In this document: positions 42,037 through 42,368 of the stretch, one piece after another
Layout of the letters: each line of letters opens with the position of its first letter
Position numbering within the stretch: the stretch's first letter is position 1
Origin: Komagataeibacter melaceti
Lineage (GTDB): Bacteria > Pseudomonadota > Alphaproteobacteria > Acetobacterales > Acetobacteraceae
Assembly (NCBI RefSeq): GCF_003403295.1
Contig: NZ_QUWV01000028.1
Coordinates: 1 to 42,368 of the forward strand
Direction of reading: 5' to 3'
Length of the DNA stretch: 42,368 bases
Notes under the pieces: model-generated
The model's input: only the letters and a program-made list of their open reading frames with translations
What the model was told of the DNA's origin: nothing
The model's database searches: none
Program-made: the position numbers and the translations under genes

Positions 42037-42368
42037 ATGAAACGACTGATCCGACCCCTGTCGGCACTGGCGCTGGCCGCTGGTCTCGCCGCCTGCGCGG
42101 ATGGCCCGCCCGGCCCCTATTATGGCGGATACGCAGGCTATGGCGGTTATGGGTATGATGGCGGCTATTACGGCGGATATGGCGATTATTATGGCGGCGT
42201 GCCCGTCTATTACGGCGGCGGCTGGCGTGGACGCGGTGGCGGCCCACGCTATGACGGGCGTGGCGGTGGCCCCCGTGGTGGAGGACATGACGGTGGACGC
42301 GGCCCAGGAGGCGGCGGACCGGGACGTGGCCCCGGCGGGGGCGGGCCTGGCGGTGGCCACGGTGGGGG
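42037..42368 (+). CDS. Gly/Tyr-rich lipoprotein, C-terminus beyond window
   Basis: The first ~110 codons are present. A signal with lipobox (L-A-L-A-A-G-L-A-A-C) is followed by a Tyr/Gly repeat region (Y-Y-G-G-Y-A-G-Y-G-G-Y-G-Y-D-G-G-Y-Y), then an Arg/Gly-rich stretch of R-G-G-G-P-R and G-P-G-G-G-G-P repeats that runs off the right edge. AAGGAA lies upstream of ATG 42037. The low-complexity pattern suggests a disordered surface-exposed tail. Function unknown. Confidence 0.65.
   Translation, partial: MKRLIRPLSALALAAGLAACADGPPGPYYGGYAGYGGYGYDGGYYGGYGDYYGGVPVYYGGGWRGRGGGPRYDGRGGGPRGGGHDGGRGPGGGGPGRGPGGGGPGGGHGG

Overview
The window is chromosomal DNA of a GC-rich alphaproteobacterium. The best guess is an acetic acid bacterium of the Komagataeibacter/Gluconacetobacter group. 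The reasons are a cyclic-di-GMP gene pair (haem-PAS phosphodiesterase followed by flavin-type-PAS cyclase) laid out like the cdg operons of cellulose-producing Acetobacter xylinum, a GntP-family gluconate-type permease, an exported aldose 1-epimerase, and many small exported proteins. No rRNA, transposase or CRISPR array was seen. Species assignment is inference.

Region 1 (1-1980) is the end of an integrated element: a hicA-hicB toxin-antitoxin pair (hicB runs off the left edge), a papain-like protein and an overlapping lipoprotein. It ends in a 45-bp piece identical to the expected 3' end of tRNA-Thr(GGT), with no 5' half. That is what an integrase leaves at the distal end of an element inserted in a tRNA gene, so the integrase and the intact tRNA should lie to the left of the window.

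Region 2 (2.2-28.6 kb) is mostly core metabolism and envelope genes: a UDP-glucuronate 4-epimerase type enzyme; the c-di-GMP operon (phosphodiesterase, cyclase, unknown third gene); PlsC acyltransferase; an orphan PotD-like binding protein; CbtA with a cobalamin riboswitch; an exported peroxiredoxin; an SLT-SPOR lipoprotein; an aldo/keto reductase; an M19 dipeptidase; AhcY; a DUF3597 protein; a ZntB-type channel; a nucleoside deaminase; an AaeB/AaeX/AaeA-like efflux operon; CysG; PanC; a Trm112-like protein; a Lon-N-domain protein and a CnoX-type thioredoxin.

Region 3 (28.7-42.4 kb) has tRNA-Gly(GCC), a UvrA paralogue lacking the UvrB-binding part, a GntP-family permease and GalM. Between them are many small exported or lipid-anchored proteins of unknown function, several in divergent pairs with palindromic sites between them. 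Three copies of an intergenic repeat (one partial) with inverted ends and a GCCGCC...GGCGGC hairpin lie after genes at 19.3, 28.95 and 30.2 kb. Two clusters of DnaA-box-like sequences occupy convergent gaps at 20.4 and 38.5 kb. Start codons were refined by ribosome-binding sites in many cases. Several genes appear to start at TTG or GTG.
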